In this document: piece after piece, positions 1-11,156 of the stretch
How the letters are laid out: every line of letters begins with the position of its first letter
How positions within the stretch are numbered: the stretch's first letter is position 1
Assembly (NCBI GenBank): GCA_025353585.1
Contig: JANXOM010000191.1
Coordinates: 5,001 to 49,056, forward strand
Direction: 5' to 3'
Length of the DNA: 44,056 nt
DNA from: Deltaproteobacteria bacterium
Lineage (GTDB): Bacteria; Myxococcota_A; Polyangia; Haliangiales; Haliangiaceae
The notes under the pieces: model-generated
The model's input: only the letters and a program-made list of their open reading frames with translations
Told to the model about the DNA's origin: nothing
Database searches by the model: none
Translations under genes and position numbers: made by a program

Positions 1-2
1 GC

Positions 3-1655
3 AAGCGCGTCCCGTTCAAGATGGTCGCCGCCAGCAACGGCGACGTCGGCATCGAGATCCGCGGCAAGCGCTACTCGCCGCCCGAGGTCGCCGCGCGCGT
101 CCTCATGAAGCTCAAGCGCGCGGCCGAGGAGTATCTCGGCGAGCCCGTCACCGAAGCCGTCATCACGGTCCCCGCGTACTTCAACGACTCGCAGCGCCAG
201 GCGACCAAGGACGCGGGCAAGATCGCCGGCCTCGAGGTCAAGCGCATCATCAACGAGCCGACCGCGGCCGCGCTCGCGTACGGCCTCGACAAGACCAAGG
301 AGCAGCTCATCGTCGTGTTCGACATGGGCGGCGGCACGTTCGACGTGTCCGTGCTCGAGGTCGGCGACAAGGTCGTCGAGGTCGTGTCGACCAACGGCGA
401 CACCCACCTCGGCGGCGATGACATCGACAACCGCCTGATGGACTGGCTCGTCGCCGAGTTCAAGAAGGACACCGGCATCGACGTCAGCAAGGACAAGATG
501 GTCCTGCAGCGCCTCAAGGAAGCGGCCGAGAAGGGCAAGATCGAGCTGTCGGCGACCCAGGAGACGGAGATCAACCTCCCGTACCTGACGGCCGACGCGA
601 GCGGCCCCAAGCACCTCCTGAAGAAGCTGTCGCGCGCGAAGTTCGAGCAGATGATCGAGGACATCGTCATGCGGGCGATGGAGCCGTGCAAGAAGGCGCT
701 GGCGGACGCCGGCAAGAAGATCAGCGACATCCACGAGGTCGTCCTCGTCGGTGGCTCGACCCGCATCCCGATGGTGCAGGCGAAGGTCAAGGAGTTCTTC
801 GGCAAGGAGCCGAACCGGTCGGTCAACGCGGATGAAGTCGTCGCGCTCGGCGCGGCGGTCCAGGGCGGCGTCCTCTCGGGCGACGTCAAGGACATCCTCC
901 TGCTCGACGTCACGCCGCTGACCCTCGCGATCGAGACCGCGGGCGGCGTGGCGACCCCGATGATCCCGCGCAACACGACCATCCCGACGCGCAAGAGCGA
1001 GACCTTCTCGACGTACTCGGATAACCAGACCACCGTCGAGGTCCACGTCAGCCAGGGCGAGCGCCCGATGTCGAAGGACAACAAGCTCCTCGGCAAGTTC
1101 CAGCTGACGGGCATCCCGTCCGCGCCGCGCGGCATCCCGCAGATCGAGGTCACGTTCGACATCGACGCGAACGGCATCCTGAACGTCACGGCCAAGGACA
1201 AGGCGACCGGCACCGAGAAGCAGGTCCGCATCGACGCGAGCTCGGGCCTCACCGACGCGGACATCAAGCGGGCCGTCGAGGATGCGGCGAAGCACGAGTC
1301 CGAGGACAAGGCGCGCAAGGAAGCGATCGAGGCCCGCAACCAGCTCGACTCGCTGGTCTACGGCACGCGCAAGCTCGTGACCGAGAACGGCGCGAAGATC
1401 CCGGACGCGGACAAGCTGCAGATCGAGGAGGACCTCAAGAGCGCGGAGGCCGTCCTCGAGCGCAACAAGGAGGCGAGCACGCCGGACGAGCTGCGCGCGT
1501 CGTTCGAGAAGCTGCAGGCGTCGGCGCACAAGCTCGCCGAGGCCATGTACAAGCAGACCGGCGGCGAGGGCGCGCCGGGCGGCGAGGGCGCGCCGGGCGG
1601 GCAGGCGGGCCCGGAGTCGGACGTCATCGACGCCGAGTTCGAAGACAAGACCTAG
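3..1655 (+). CDS. dnaK: Chaperone DnaK (Hsp70), 5'-truncated by window edge
   Basis: ATP-dependent Hsp70 chaperone that binds and refolds unfolded proteins in the cytoplasm with DnaJ and GrpE. The reading frame is open to the left edge and codes K-R-V-P-F-K before the first Met, matching the DnaK N-terminal region, so the true start lies outside. About 550 residues are visible of a usual ~640. The nucleotide-binding domain shows [17 protein letters not shown], the [14 protein letters not shown] segment, the phosphate-2 loop [10 protein letters not shown] and the [14 protein letters not shown] motif. The substrate-binding domain holds [14 protein letters not shown] and the helical lid. The C-terminal tail ends in an acidic EFEDKT and carries a GGEGAP duplication from an 18-bp direct repeat near 1561-1596. 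No dnaJ or grpE follows; a strong terminator does. Confidence 0.98.
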   Translation, partial: KRVPFKMVAASNGDVGIEIRGKRYSPPEVAARVLMKLKRAAEEYLGEPVTEAVITVPAYFNDSQRQATKDAGKIAGLEVKRIINEPTAAALAYGLDKTKEQLIVVFDMGGGTFDVSVLEVGDKVVEVVSTNGDTHLGGDDIDNRLMDWLVAEFKKDTGIDVSKDKMVLQRLKEAAEKGKIELSATQETEINLPYLTADASGPKHLLKKLSRAKFEQMIEDIVMRAMEPCKKALADAGKKISDIHEVVLVGGSTRIPMVQAKVKEFFGKEPNRSVNADEVVALGAAVQGGVLSGDVKDILLLDVTPLTLAIETAGGVATPMIPRNTTIPTRKSETFSTYSDNQTTVEVHVSQGERPMSKDNKLLGKFQLTGIPSAPRGIPQIEVTFDIDANGILNVTAKDKATGTEKQVRIDASSGLTDADIKRAVEDAAKHESEDKARKEAIEARNQLDSLVYGTRKLVTENGAKIPDADKLQIEEDLKSAEAVLERNKEASTPDELRASFEKLQASAHKLAEAMYKQTGGEGAPGGEGAPGGQAGPESDVIDAEFEDKT

Positions 1656-1718
1656 AACGCTCGCCTCGCATGGGCGTGCGCCGAAGACGGCGCGCCGCCC
1701 CGCTCGGTAAGAGCTTGC

Positions 1719-1754
1719 ACGACCCTCGGCGCTCGCCGGGGGTCGTAGCTTTTT
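1719..1754 (+). terminator. Rho-independent terminator after dnaK
   Basis: A 12-bp stem (ACGACCC-T-CGGC pairing with GCCG-G-GGGTCGT, one T.G pair) closes a 4-nt GCTC loop at 1731-1734. It is followed by AGC and five T at 1750-1754. AGCT flanks on both sides could extend the stem. It is the only classical hairpin-plus-T-tract terminator I found in this GC-rich window. Confidence 0.85.
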
Positions 1755-1773
1755 CGGCCGCGCGTGCCCGCCG

Positions 1774-1782
1774 TGTCATATT
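1774..1782 (+). promoter_or_regulatory. Extended -10 element of the M74 endopeptidase gene
   Basis: TGT-CATATT ends 6 nt before the GTG at 1789, so transcription would begin at or next to the start codon. A GGAGG lies at 1783-1787. It is too close to serve GTG 1789, but it would suit a GTG at 1798 (10-nt spacing) if transcription started upstream. Confidence 0.5.
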
Positions 1783-1788
1783 GGAGGG

Positions 1789-2595
1789 GTGCGCTGGGTG
1801 CTTGCTGCCGCAATCGGGCTCGCCGGGTGTGCCGAGCTCGGCCTACCGGGTGACACCGGCAGCCTGTCCTTTGGCAAGGTGAGCGGCGGCCTGCTGCTAC
1901 GCGGCGCGCGGCTGCCAGACCACGGTCCCGGCTTCACGACGCGCGACGTCTGGCGCACGCGCAACAACCGCTACGGAACTGACGAGATGATCGAGCTCGT
2001 CACCGGCGTCGCGTTCCGCCTGCGCGGGCGCACGGGCGGCGCGGATCTGGTCGTGGCCGATCTCTCCGCGCGGGGGGGCGGCGGCGAGGGCGCGCAGGCC
2101 TTCCACCGCTCGCACCAGAACGGCCGCGACTGCGACCTCGTCTACTTCACGCGCGACGCGAAGGGCAAGCCGCACGCCGAGGAGACGATGCGGGTCTTCG
2201 ACGCCGACGGCAAGGCCAAGGACGGGTCGGGCGACACGATCGACGTCGCGCGCCAGTGGCTCCTCGTCCGCGAGCTGCTCACGGCGCCCGAGGCGAACGT
2301 GCAGTGGCTCTTCATGTACGAGCCGATCGCGCAGAAGGTGCTCGCGCGCGCCGTCGAGCTCGAGGAGCCGCCGGCGCTGGTCGCCCGCGCCCGCGCGACC
2401 TTGCGGCAGCCGGGGGATAGCGCGCGCCACGACGATCACATGCACGTCCGCGTGTACTGCAGCGCGGCCGATCGCGACGCGGGCTGCATCGACGTCGGTC
2501 CGCTCGAGCGGCTCGACCGCGAGGGGCTCGTCGCGCGCGTGTCGCTGCCGACGGAGCTCGCGGTGGCGCTCCACCGCGTCGCGAAGCTGCGCTGA
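1789..2595 (+). CDS. mepA: Penicillin-insensitive murein endopeptidase (peptidase M74, MepA-like) lipoprotein
   Basis: Predicted zinc endopeptidase that cuts D-alanyl-meso-diaminopimelyl cross-links in peptidoglycan in the periplasm. Residues 1-14 form a short lipoprotein signal with lipobox LAGC (C14). The family metal motifs are visible: SHQNGRDCD (H109, D116) and RHDDHMHVRVYC (H217, H219), separated by the expected central domain; 268 aa is near the family length of ~270. The start is GTG 1789, chosen from the adjacent -10 element; GTG 1798 would remove the only positive charge of the signal peptide. It follows dnaK after a terminator and so is probably a separate transcription unit. It converges with the next gene with a 2-bp gap. 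Confidence 0.85.
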   Translation: MRWVLAAAIGLAGCAELGLPGDTGSLSFGKVSGGLLLRGARLPDHGPGFTTRDVWRTRNNRYGTDEMIELVTGVAFRLRGRTGGADLVVADLSARGGGGEGAQAFHRSHQNGRDCDLVYFTRDAKGKPHAEETMRVFDADGKAKDGSGDTIDVARQWLLVRELLTAPEANVQWLFMYEPIAQKVLARAVELEEPPALVARARATLRQPGDSARHDDHMHVRVYCSAADRDAGCIDVGPLERLDREGLVARVSLPTELAVALHRVAKLR

Positions 2596-2597
2596 CG

Positions 2598-3443
2598 TCA
2601 GTTACACGGGCCGATCGGGTTCACGTGCGGCGTGGGCGCCGACTGGAACCCGACGCCCGCATCGACGAGGCTGGCGTCGGCCGGCGGCGGCGGCAGCGCG
2701 GACGCATCGACCGGCCCGGCGGACGCATCGCGCGGCACCACCGCCCGCGCATCGGAGGTCGCGCTCCCCGCGAGCGCGCCCGCATCGGCAACGAGCGGCG
2801 CCGTCGTCACCGCGGGCGATGCATCCGCCAGCCCGTTGCGCCCGCCGGCGTCGCTGCCCGCCGCCTCGGCGGCCGTGAGCGGGCGCAACGTGCGCAGCGC
2901 CTGATCGAACGGCCGCGAGAGCGACGCGCGCGCGTCGAGCGTCGACGCGCTCAGCACGAGGCTCACCGCGCGGTCGCCCGTGATCGCCACGGCGTGCCGC
3001 AGGAAGTGCTTGCCGTCGTCGTACTCGAACCACACCGACGGCATCCCCGCCGTCTCGTTGTCTTTCGGCCCCGCCTGCACCGCGCCGAGCTTCATGTTCT
3101 GCGTCTGCAGGCGCTGGCGCAGCGCACACGCGAACTTCGCGGCGAGCGCGTCGTGGCTCGCGCGGCACGTGACCGGCCACGAGCAGTAGAGCTCGTGCGT
3201 GAACGGCTCGGCCGTCAGCGCGATGCGCCCCTCGGGCTCGCTCCGCATCATCCACAGCAGCACGCCCGGGTAGCTCGGCTGATCCGTCGCGCGCCAGTAG
3301 CGCGGCACGACGATGCGCAGGCCGTCGGGCTTCGACGTGAACACCTGGTTGTCGAGCTCCGCGCCGACCTCGGTGCCGCGCAGCGCGAACACGATCGCAC
3401 CGACGACGATCACCGCGAGCGCGACGCGCAGGACGGCCTTCAC
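2598..3443 (-). CDS. Membrane-anchored hypothetical protein with Ala/Asp-rich tail
   Basis: I do not recognise a family. From GTG 3443 the protein is 281 aa. It has an N-terminal hydrophobic anchor (VKAVLRVALAVIVVGAIVFA, residues 1-20), a folded domain with the phrase GLRIVVPRYWRATDQPSYPGVLL and two cysteines in the ELYCSWPVTC segment, then a low-complexity Ala/Asp/Pro-rich tail and a C-terminal Cys. The fold around the 'P..W' segment resembles domains seen in other exported myxobacterial proteins, but no function is claimed. The frame stays open to 3521, but the extra 26 residues are Arg/Gly-rich and not signal-like. A -10-like TACAAC at 3457-3452 lies 8 nt before GTG 3443, supporting the shorter start. 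It is probably exported and anchored in the inner membrane. Confidence 0.7.
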   Translation of the reverse strand: MKAVLRVALAVIVVGAIVFALRGTEVGAELDNQVFTSKPDGLRIVVPRYWRATDQPSYPGVLLWMMRSEPEGRIALTAEPFTHELYCSWPVTCRASHDALAAKFACALRQRLQTQNMKLGAVQAGPKDNETAGMPSVWFEYDDGKHFLRHAVAITGDRAVSLVLSASTLDARASLSRPFDQALRTLRPLTAAEAAGSDAGGRNGLADASPAVTTAPLVADAGALAGSATSDARAVVPRDASAGPVDASALPPPPADASLVDAGVGFQSAPTPHVNPIGPCN

Positions 3444-3541
3444 CGTCGGGCGTTGTATCAGCCGCCGGCGATCACCGCGAGCTTCTCGCGCCCCGCCGCG
3501 CGCGGGTCCTGACGACGGCACGCGGTCACCTGCCGACTGTG

Positions 3542-3553
3542 GTTCACCTGAAC
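3542..3553. promoter_or_regulatory. Short palindrome GTTCACCTGAAC, possible operator
   Basis: The two 5-bp arms are GTTCA and TGAAC with a 2-nt spacer. It lies in the divergent region between the membrane protein gene and the MerR-type regulator. A same-pattern site (GTTC-N4-GAAC) lies before the MarR gene at 17858-17869. Regulatory meaning is a guess. Confidence 0.25.
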
Positions 3554-3595
3554 AGAATCACAGGCAAATAATTGACTCTTCCGCCGGTGCTATTG

Positions 3596-3624
3596 TTGAC
3601 CGAATACATTCACGCGATTATTGT
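3596..3624 (+). promoter_or_regulatory. Sigma70-type promoter upstream of the MerR-type regulator
   Basis: TTGACC (3596-3601), a 17-nt spacer and TATTGT (3619-3624) form one of the best housekeeping promoters in the window. They sit in an unusually AT-rich patch (about 3555-3630). The resulting leader to TTG 3791 would be about 160 nt and contains the perfect inverted repeat at 3713-3732. Confidence 0.6.
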
Positions 3625-3712
3625 CACGACACTTCGACGGACACCGGATACTCCGAGGTCACATAGAGGTAGAGGGTAGGCGAGGGGCTCTGCGCACAGG
3701 GGAGATACGGAT

Positions 3713-3732
3713 GAGTGCTCACCCGAGCACTC
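3713..3732. promoter_or_regulatory. Perfect 8-bp inverted repeat in the leader of the MerR-type regulator
   Basis: GAGTGCTC-ACCC-GAGCACTC is a perfect 8-bp inverted repeat with a 4-nt loop. It lies about 60 nt upstream of the chosen start and downstream of the 3596-3624 promoter. It could be an operator for the regulator itself (MerR-like dimers bind dyads) or an RNA hairpin in the leader. No T-tract follows, so it is not a classical terminator. ATG 3711, which overlaps it, has a GGGGAG upstream and opens a 97-codon frame that runs into the regulator gene in another frame. I treat that frame as a shadow. Confidence 0.45.
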
Positions 3733-3790
3733 CCGTGTTTGTGCGCTCGCTTCGCGTTTGTTTTCGAGGACTTGCTGCAGGGGGATTCCG

Positions 3791-4483
<693 letters not shown>

Positions 4484-4485
4484 GC

Positions 4486-4536
4486 TGACGACGCGACCCG
4501 CACGCGCGCCGTCACACCACCACCGCTGTTTTTTTT
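4486..4536 (+). terminator. Weak hairpin plus T8 tract between regulator genes
   Basis: TGACG-a-CGCG can pair with CGCG-cgc-CGTCA (4486-4514) as an interrupted stem. A run of eight T follows at 4529-4536, but 14 nt separate stem and tract, so termination is doubtful. The T8 run is striking in such GC-rich DNA and could instead be an upstream promoter or translation enhancer for the next gene. Confidence 0.3.
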
Positions 4537-4552
4537 CGAGGGAGCCACCACC

Positions 4553-5167
<615 letters not shown>

Positions 5168-5221
5168 CGGCCGCCGGCCGCGGCGGGAGCGGCGGGAGCG
5201 GGCGCCAGGTCGGCCGACCTG

Positions 5222-5230
5222 TGCTAACAG
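5222..5230 (+). promoter_or_regulatory. Extended -10 element for purH
   Basis: TGC-TAACAG ends 6 nt before ATG 5237, with no Shine-Dalgarno sequence between them. This predicts a leaderless purH-purD message. The same TGC-TAAC-G arrangement recurs before the GNAT gene at 11141-11149. Confidence 0.5.
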
Positions 5231-5236
5231 CGGCGC

Positions 5237-6829
5237 ATGATTCGCCGTGCGCTGATCTCGGTCTCCGACAAGCGAGGCATCGTGGAGCTCGGCCGTGCGC
5301 TGGTGGCGCACGGGGCCGAGATTCTCTCGACCGGCGGGACCGCCGCGGCGCTCGCCGCGGCCGGGGTTCCGGTCATCCAGGTGTCCACGTACACGGGCGC
5401 GCCCGAGATCCTCGACGGGCGGGTCAAGACCCTGCACCCGAAGATCCATGGCGGCTTGCTCGGCCGCGACACGGAGGCGCACCGCGCCGAGATGGCGGCG
5501 CAGGGCATCGGGCCGATCGACCTCGTGGTCGTGAACCTCTACCCGTTCGAGGCGACGATCGCGAAGGCGGGCGTCGGGTTCGACGAGGCGATCGAGAACA
5601 TCGACATCGGCGGGCCGTCGATGCTGCGCTCGGCGGCGAAGAACCACGAGCGGGTCACCGTCGTGGTCGAGCCCGATGACTACGCGGCGGTGATCGCGGC
5701 GCTGCCGGCCGGGTCGGGCGCGGCGCAGCGGCTCGCCCTCGCGAAGACGGCGTTCGCCCACACGGCGGCGTACGACGCGGCGATCGCGGCGTACCTCAGC
5801 TCCCTCGACCTCGACGCCGTGGCGGCGGCGCGGACGGCCGAGCCCGCGCGGCGCGAGCTGCCGGACGTGCTGGCCATCCAGTGGACCCGCGAGTACGGGC
5901 TCCGCTACGGCGAGAACCCGCACCAGCAGGCCGCCTTCTACAAGGACGCGCGCTCGCCGATCGCCGGCGCCGGCCGCACGCGCCCAACCATCGCGACGGC
6001 CGAGGTCCTCGGCGGCAAGCAGCTCTCGTACAACAACCTCCTCGATCTCGACGCCGCGCTCGGCCTCTGTCTCGAGTTCCACGAGCCCGTCGCGATCGTC
6101 GTCAAGCACAACAACCCGTGCGGCGTGGCGCTCGGGGCCGACGTCGCCACGGCCTACCGGCGCGCGCGCGAGGCCGATCCGGTCTCGGCGTTCGGCGGCA
6201 TCGTCGCCGTGAACCGCGAGGTCGACGCGGCGCTCGCGGCGCTCCTGGCCGAGACGTTCCTCGAGTGCGTCGTGGCCCCGGGCTACTCGGCGGCCGCGCG
6301 CGACCTGCTCGCCGGCAAGAAGAACCTGCGGCTCGTGGCGGCCGGCGGCGACTGGACAGCGGCCGCGGCCCCGAGCTGGTCGGTGCGCACGATCGCCGGC
6401 GGTGCCCTCGTGCAGACGGTCGACCACGGCATGGTGGACCTCGCGACGGCGCGCGTCGCCACCAAGCGTGCCCCGACGGACGCCGAGCGCGCGGACCTCG
6501 CGTTCGCCTGGCGCGTCGGCAAGCACGTGAAGTCGAATGCGATCGTGTTCGCGAAGGACGGCGTGACCCTCGCGATCGGCGCCGGGCAGATGAGCCGCGT
6601 CGATTCGGTCCGGATCTGCGAGCGCAAGGCGGGCGCGGCGCTCGCCGGCTCGGCCGTCGCGTCGGACGCGTTCTTCCCGTTTCGCGATGGGCTCGACGTG
6701 CTGGCGCAGGCGGGCGCGAGCGCGGTCGTGCAGCCGGGCGGCTCGGTGCGCGACGACGAGGTCATCGGCGCGGCCGACGAGCACGGCCTCGCGATGCTGT
6801 TCACCGGCATGCGCCACTTCCGGCACTGA
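5237..6829 (+). CDS. purH: Bifunctional AICAR formyltransferase / IMP cyclohydrolase
   Basis: Catalyses the last two steps of de novo purine synthesis: formylation of AICAR with 10-formyl-THF and ring closure to IMP. The N-terminal IMP cyclohydrolase (MGS-like) domain shows [22 protein letters not shown] and [15 protein letters not shown]. The AICAR formyltransferase domain shows [18 protein letters not shown] and the catalytic Lys-His pair in VKHNNPCG (K290, H291), then AFGGIVAVN and the C-terminal [12 protein letters not shown]. The length of 530 aa is the family norm. ATG 5237 starts directly at the conserved N-terminus. purD follows after 8 bp, so the two are one operon. Confidence 0.97.
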   Translation: MIRRALISVSDKRGIVELGRALVAHGAEILSTGGTAAALAAAGVPVIQVSTYTGAPEILDGRVKTLHPKIHGGLLGRDTEAHRAEMAAQGIGPIDLVVVNLYPFEATIAKAGVGFDEAIENIDIGGPSMLRSAAKNHERVTVVVEPDDYAAVIAALPAGSGAAQRLALAKTAFAHTAAYDAAIAAYLSSLDLDAVAAARTAEPARRELPDVLAIQWTREYGLRYGENPHQQAAFYKDARSPIAGAGRTRPTIATAEVLGGKQLSYNNLLDLDAALGLCLEFHEPVAIVVKHNNPCGVALGADVATAYRRAREADPVSAFGGIVAVNREVDAALAALLAETFLECVVAPGYSAAARDLLAGKKNLRLVAAGGDWTAAAAPSWSVRTIAGGALVQTVDHGMVDLATARVATKRAPTDAERADLAFAWRVGKHVKSNAIVFAKDGVTLAIGAGQMSRVDSVRICERKAGAALAGSAVASDAFFPFRDGLDVLAQAGASAVVQPGGSVRDDEVIGAADEHGLAMLFTGMRHFRH

Positions 6830-6837
6830 GGTTCGCC

Positions 6838-8109
<1,272 letters not shown>

Positions 8110-8113
8110 GCGG

Positions 8114-9328
8114 ATGCAGCTCGCCGGCCTGCGCGGACTCCTCTACGACCCGACGAAGGTGGATCTCGGCACGGTGGTGGTGCCGGCGGCCGACGTCGCC
8201 GTACCCGCCGGAGCCAGCGCGCACGCGCTCGGCAAGCTCGACGCCGCCGCGCTCCGCGCCTGGCAGGCCGACGGCACGCTCCTGCGCGACGGCAGCCGCG
8301 CCGTCTACCGCTACCATCAGGTGTTCGCGGCGGGCGGCCGCACGCTGACGCGGAAGCTCCTGCTCGCGGCCGGCAAGCTCTCGCCCTGGGCCGACGGCAT
8401 GGTCCGCGCGCACGAGGTGGTGCCGCCCGCCGCGCGCGCCGCCGAGCTCGCCCGCCTGCGCGCGACCGGCGTCCAGCTCCAGCCGCTCCTCGCCGGCTAT
8501 CGCGACGCGGCGGGCGAGGTCGAGCGCCTGATGAAGCGGGCCGAGGCGGACCGCCCGATCCTCGAGGTCACCACGGCGGACGGCACGTCCCACCGGGTCT
8601 GGCGCGAGCACCGCGCCGAGATCCTCGGCTCGCTGCGCACGCTCTTCGCGCCGAAGAAGGTCACGTTGCTCGAGGGCCACGCGCGGTACGACGCGCTGCT
8701 CGCGTACAGCGACGAGCTCGCCTCGCCGGCGATCTACGCCGCCTCGAATTACGCGCTGATGGCCCTCGTGGCTCTCGACGACCCGACGCTCGAGCTCCGG
8801 CCGCGCCACCGCGTCGTGCGCGCGGCGGTGGACCAGGCCGCCGTGCTCGCGGCCGCGCGCACGTACTTCCTCGTCGAGCCGCTGCCGGGGGCCGCGCGCG
8901 ACGCGGGCAAGCTGACGGCGGCGCTCGCCGACACGCTCATGCACCAGCCCGGCTTCGCGCTCGCGTTCGCCGGCGATCCCGATGGCTACAAGCTGACGCT
9001 CTCCCCGGACGTGAGCCCCGTCGCCGAGGGGGTGAAGGTCCACCGCGGGATCCAGAAGCTCGATCCGATCGTGGTCGACGAGCTCTTCCTCGCCCGCGCG
9101 CTCGTCGGGGCCGAGGTGACGGGCGAGCTCGACGCGGTCGCGGCGGTCGCGCAGCTCGCGGCCGGCGCGGCGGCCGTCGTCATCATCACGCGCGCCCTCA
9201 CGCTCGACCAGGTCACGCACGTCGCCGACCTGGGGCAGGCGCTGCCGGCCGGCTCGAGCGCGTTTCACCCGCCGATCATCGCGGGTCTCGTCATGCATGC
9301 GCTCGATGCGAACGAAGATCTGATCTAG
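8114..9328 (+). CDS. DUF1015 family protein
   Basis: Member of the DUF1015 family (function unknown), recognised by the N-terminal LRGLLYDPTKVDLGTVVVPA, the Y-x-Y-H-Q-V-F segment and the HEVVPP stretch. A modified form of the family motif GHHRY also occurs (G-H-A-R-Y at about residues 188-192, in LLEGHARYDALLAYSDE), followed by ALMALVALDDPTLELRP and PRHRVV. The usual second His of GHHRY is Ala here, which may affect a metal or phosphate site. At 404 aa it is family-sized. It sits 4 bp after purD and is probably co-transcribed. A -10-like TAGCCT (8102-8107), 6 nt before ATG, could also drive it alone. It converges with the next gene at a 13-bp gap. Confidence 0.85.
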   Translation: MQLAGLRGLLYDPTKVDLGTVVVPAADVAVPAGASAHALGKLDAAALRAWQADGTLLRDGSRAVYRYHQVFAAGGRTLTRKLLLAAGKLSPWADGMVRAHEVVPPAARAAELARLRATGVQLQPLLAGYRDAAGEVERLMKRAEADRPILEVTTADGTSHRVWREHRAEILGSLRTLFAPKKVTLLEGHARYDALLAYSDELASPAIYAASNYALMALVALDDPTLELRPRHRVVRAAVDQAAVLAAARTYFLVEPLPGAARDAGKLTAALADTLMHQPGFALAFAGDPDGYKLTLSPDVSPVAEGVKVHRGIQKLDPIVVDELFLARALVGAEVTGELDAVAAVAQLAAGAAAVVIITRALTLDQVTHVADLGQALPAGSSAFHPPIIAGLVMHALDANEDLI

Positions 9329-9341
9329 AGAGCGAGACGGG

Positions 9342-10469
9342 CTAACGGCGCGTCGGCCAGCGGCGCAGCTCGACGGGCTTGTCGGCATAGCCCGAGTCCG
9401 CGATGGGCTGCTCCTTGGGCGTGTCGAACAGCGCGTGCATCATGATGTCCTGGTCGTCGAGCACGCCGGGCGTGCCGCGATCTTCGACGAGCACGCCGAC
9501 GTGGCGCGGGAACAGCACGATGTCGCCGGGCGCGCCGAACGGCAGCGGGTGGCCGTGCGCGTCGCGGTAGACGCCGTCGTCGCCGCGCGTGCCGGCCGCG
9601 AGGAGCTTCGTGATCTGCGGCAGCCCCCCGGTGTACGTGTAGGCGATCTGGTGGCCGAGGCGGCGCTCGCCGTAGACGACGAAGTCCGCGCAGTCGGCGC
9701 CCTCGAGCCGCTCGCTCTCGTGAGTCGCGTCGGTCGCGCCGGCGGACGCCCAGATGTAGGGCTGGCCGAACATCTCGGTCAGATAGCCCAGGTAGCTGTC
9801 GTCGCGCCGGAGCGAGACGCGGAAGACGTCGTCGGTGAGGCCGCCGGAGCCGCGCCCGCGCTGCGCCTCGGGCCCCGGGCTCGCGGCGGTGCGGTCGCCC
9901 TGCGTGGCCGTCACCTGGAAGCGCATCGTGCCGACGCCATGGCCGTGGTCGGGCGTGAGGGTCGGGCGGACATCGGCGGCGAGCGCGCCCGTCTCGCCGC
10001 CCGCGAGCGCGGAGGTGGCGTACGCGATCGGCGCGAAATGAAAGTTGGAGACGCCGTCCTCGTCCGTGTTGGACATCGTGGCGGCGGTGGGCTCGACGCG
10101 GCGCCAGGCGAGAGCGGCGCGGGGCGCACGCGCGAGGGGCTCGGTCGTGACGCGGCGGCCGGCGAGGGTGAGCGCGGGCGCATCGGTGTAGAGGGTGGTG
10201 CGGGTCTGCAAGACGGCGTAGAGGACGACGGGCTGGTCGAGGCGCGCGTAGGCCGGGCGCTCCGCCGCCGCCGCGCCCGCCACGGAGGCGACGACGCGGA
10301 CGCGGACGATGACCTGCGCGTTCGCCGGATCGCCGACCAGAACGGCGGCGGCCACGGTTGCAGTGGCGGTGGCGGGAGCCGGAGCAGAACCCGTCGCCGG
10401 CTCCGGCTTCGACGCCGTCGCCGACGAGCAACTCGCCAGAATCACCACCGCGAACAGCGATCGCCGCAC
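9342..10469 (-). CDS. Lipoprotein with NlpC/P60- or CHAP-like cysteine peptidase domain
   Basis: A 375-aa exported protein. The signal peptide MRRSLFAVVILASC has lipobox LASC (C14), then an Ala/Pro/Thr linker. The middle domain has no clear match. The C-terminal third looks like a papain-fold cell-wall hydrolase or amidase: GQPYIWAS, then EGADCADFVVYGERRLG with candidate nucleophile C260, then APGDIVLFPRHVGVLVED with H323, and MMHA with H345. That Cys...His order and the PGDIVLF-HVGV spacing are those of NlpC/P60 and CHAP domains. Substrate is likely peptidoglycan, by inference. GTG 10469 begins the signal peptide; no Shine-Dalgarno sequence is evident. An in-frame stop lies 11 codons upstream. 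Confidence 0.75.
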   Translation of the reverse strand: MRRSLFAVVILASCSSATASKPEPATGSAPAPATATATVAAAVLVGDPANAQVIVRVRVVASVAGAAAAERPAYARLDQPVVLYAVLQTRTTLYTDAPALTLAGRRVTTEPLARAPRAALAWRRVEPTAATMSNTDEDGVSNFHFAPIAYATSALAGGETGALAADVRPTLTPDHGHGVGTMRFQVTATQGDRTAASPGPEAQRGRGSGGLTDDVFRVSLRRDDSYLGYLTEMFGQPYIWASAGATDATHESERLEGADCADFVVYGERRLGHQIAYTYTGGLPQITKLLAAGTRGDDGVYRDAHGHPLPFGAPGDIVLFPRHVGVLVEDRGTPGVLDDQDIMMHALFDTPKEQPIADSGYADKPVELRRWPTRR

Positions 10470-10632
10470 CTGGGTCCAACGCGTGCGCCGCGCGACCTAT
10501 TCCATGGCGCGCCGCGGCGACGAGTTCCCGAAAATGCCGTTGTCGCCTCGCGATCGGCATGACAGTGTCCCGCCGTCGTCGCGGGGTTGGCACCTGGCCC
10601 CGTCATGTTGGACAGGACGAGGAGGAGGACCC

Positions 10633-10782
10633 ATGTGGAGCTTGGCTGATCGAATGATGAAGGCGGTCTCGGACGCGACGGTGGGGACCGTCATCGTCCT
10701 CGTGCACGCGGCGCTCGCCGATCGTGCGCGCCTGCGGAGCCGAAGCGCGGCGCCCGTGGTCACGCGCCGCTTGCCGTCCTGA
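10633..10782 (+). CDS. Small ORF, 49 aa, with strong ribosome-binding site
   Basis: Starts MWSLADRMMKAVSDATVG and has a short hydrophobic stretch (TVGTVIVLVHAALA), then an Arg-rich end. It is supported mainly by a GAGGAGGAGGA purine run just upstream of ATG 10633. In a window where many genes lack Shine-Dalgarno sequences this is notable. No family is recognised. It lies divergent from the cysteine-peptidase lipoprotein and directly before palindromic element A. A small membrane-associated peptide is possible, as is a spurious ORF. Confidence 0.4.
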   Translation: MWSLADRMMKAVSDATVGTVIVLVHAALADRARLRSRSAAPVVTRRLPS

Positions 10783-10792
10783 CGATCGATGG

Positions 10793-10984
10793 GTTGCGTA
10801 GCGCAGAGACGCAGAGGAAGAGGAGGTCAGAGGAGCCGGACGGAGAGGGTTTGCCGTGGATGGGCAACCGGGGCTCGCCGAGCTGCCGCACCTGCTCAGC
10901 GCCGCCCGGCGTTTATCCACGGCAAACCCTCTTCCTCTTCGCTCCTCCGACCTCTTCGTCCTCTGCGCGTCTGCGCCACGCAAC
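10793..10984. repeat. Palindromic element A (CGCAGAG family), about 70-bp arms
   Basis: Left arm 10793-10861 and right arm 10915-10984 are imperfect reverse complements. The innermost 18 bp (AGAGGGTTTGCCGTGGAT and its complement) match perfectly, around a ~53-nt loop. Outer arms carry GCGCAGAGACGCAGAGG and CCTCTGCGCGTCTGCGC. The element is related in its CGCAGAG and GGAGG/CTCCTC words to elements B and C. Unlike the other palindromes in the window it is not between clearly convergent genes. The bases from 10985 to the GNAT gene hold only its promoter. Confidence 0.85.
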
Positions 10985-11140
10985 ATCTCGACCGTCAACG
11001 CACCAACCAACCCCCGACCCGAGATCGCCTCGGCGTGGCGCGGAGCGCGATGAAGACTTGATCCGCGCCCGGCATCCACGGATCCTTCTTTCGAATGCCC
11101 GAGTCATCGAAGTCATGATCCCCGCGATGTCGGAGCGATC

Positions 11141-11149
11141 TGCTAACGG
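11141..11149 (+). promoter_or_regulatory. Extended -10 element of the GNAT gene
   Basis: TGC-TAACGG ends 7 nt before GTG 11157. It matches the purH element (TGC-TAACAG) in both sequence and position. This is the main reason for preferring GTG 11157 over the upstream in-frame ATGs at 11115 and 11127. Confidence 0.45.
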
Positions 11150-11156
11150 TTCCGGC

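Noticed and set aside
71..1339. 422-codon minus-strand open frame across dnaK
   Set aside because: Antisense to an unmistakable dnaK; Ser/Arg-rich product typical of a GC-biased shadow.
10586..10610. TGGCAC at 10587 as a sigma-54 -24 element
   Set aside because: No matching -12 TTGC-type element at the right distance.
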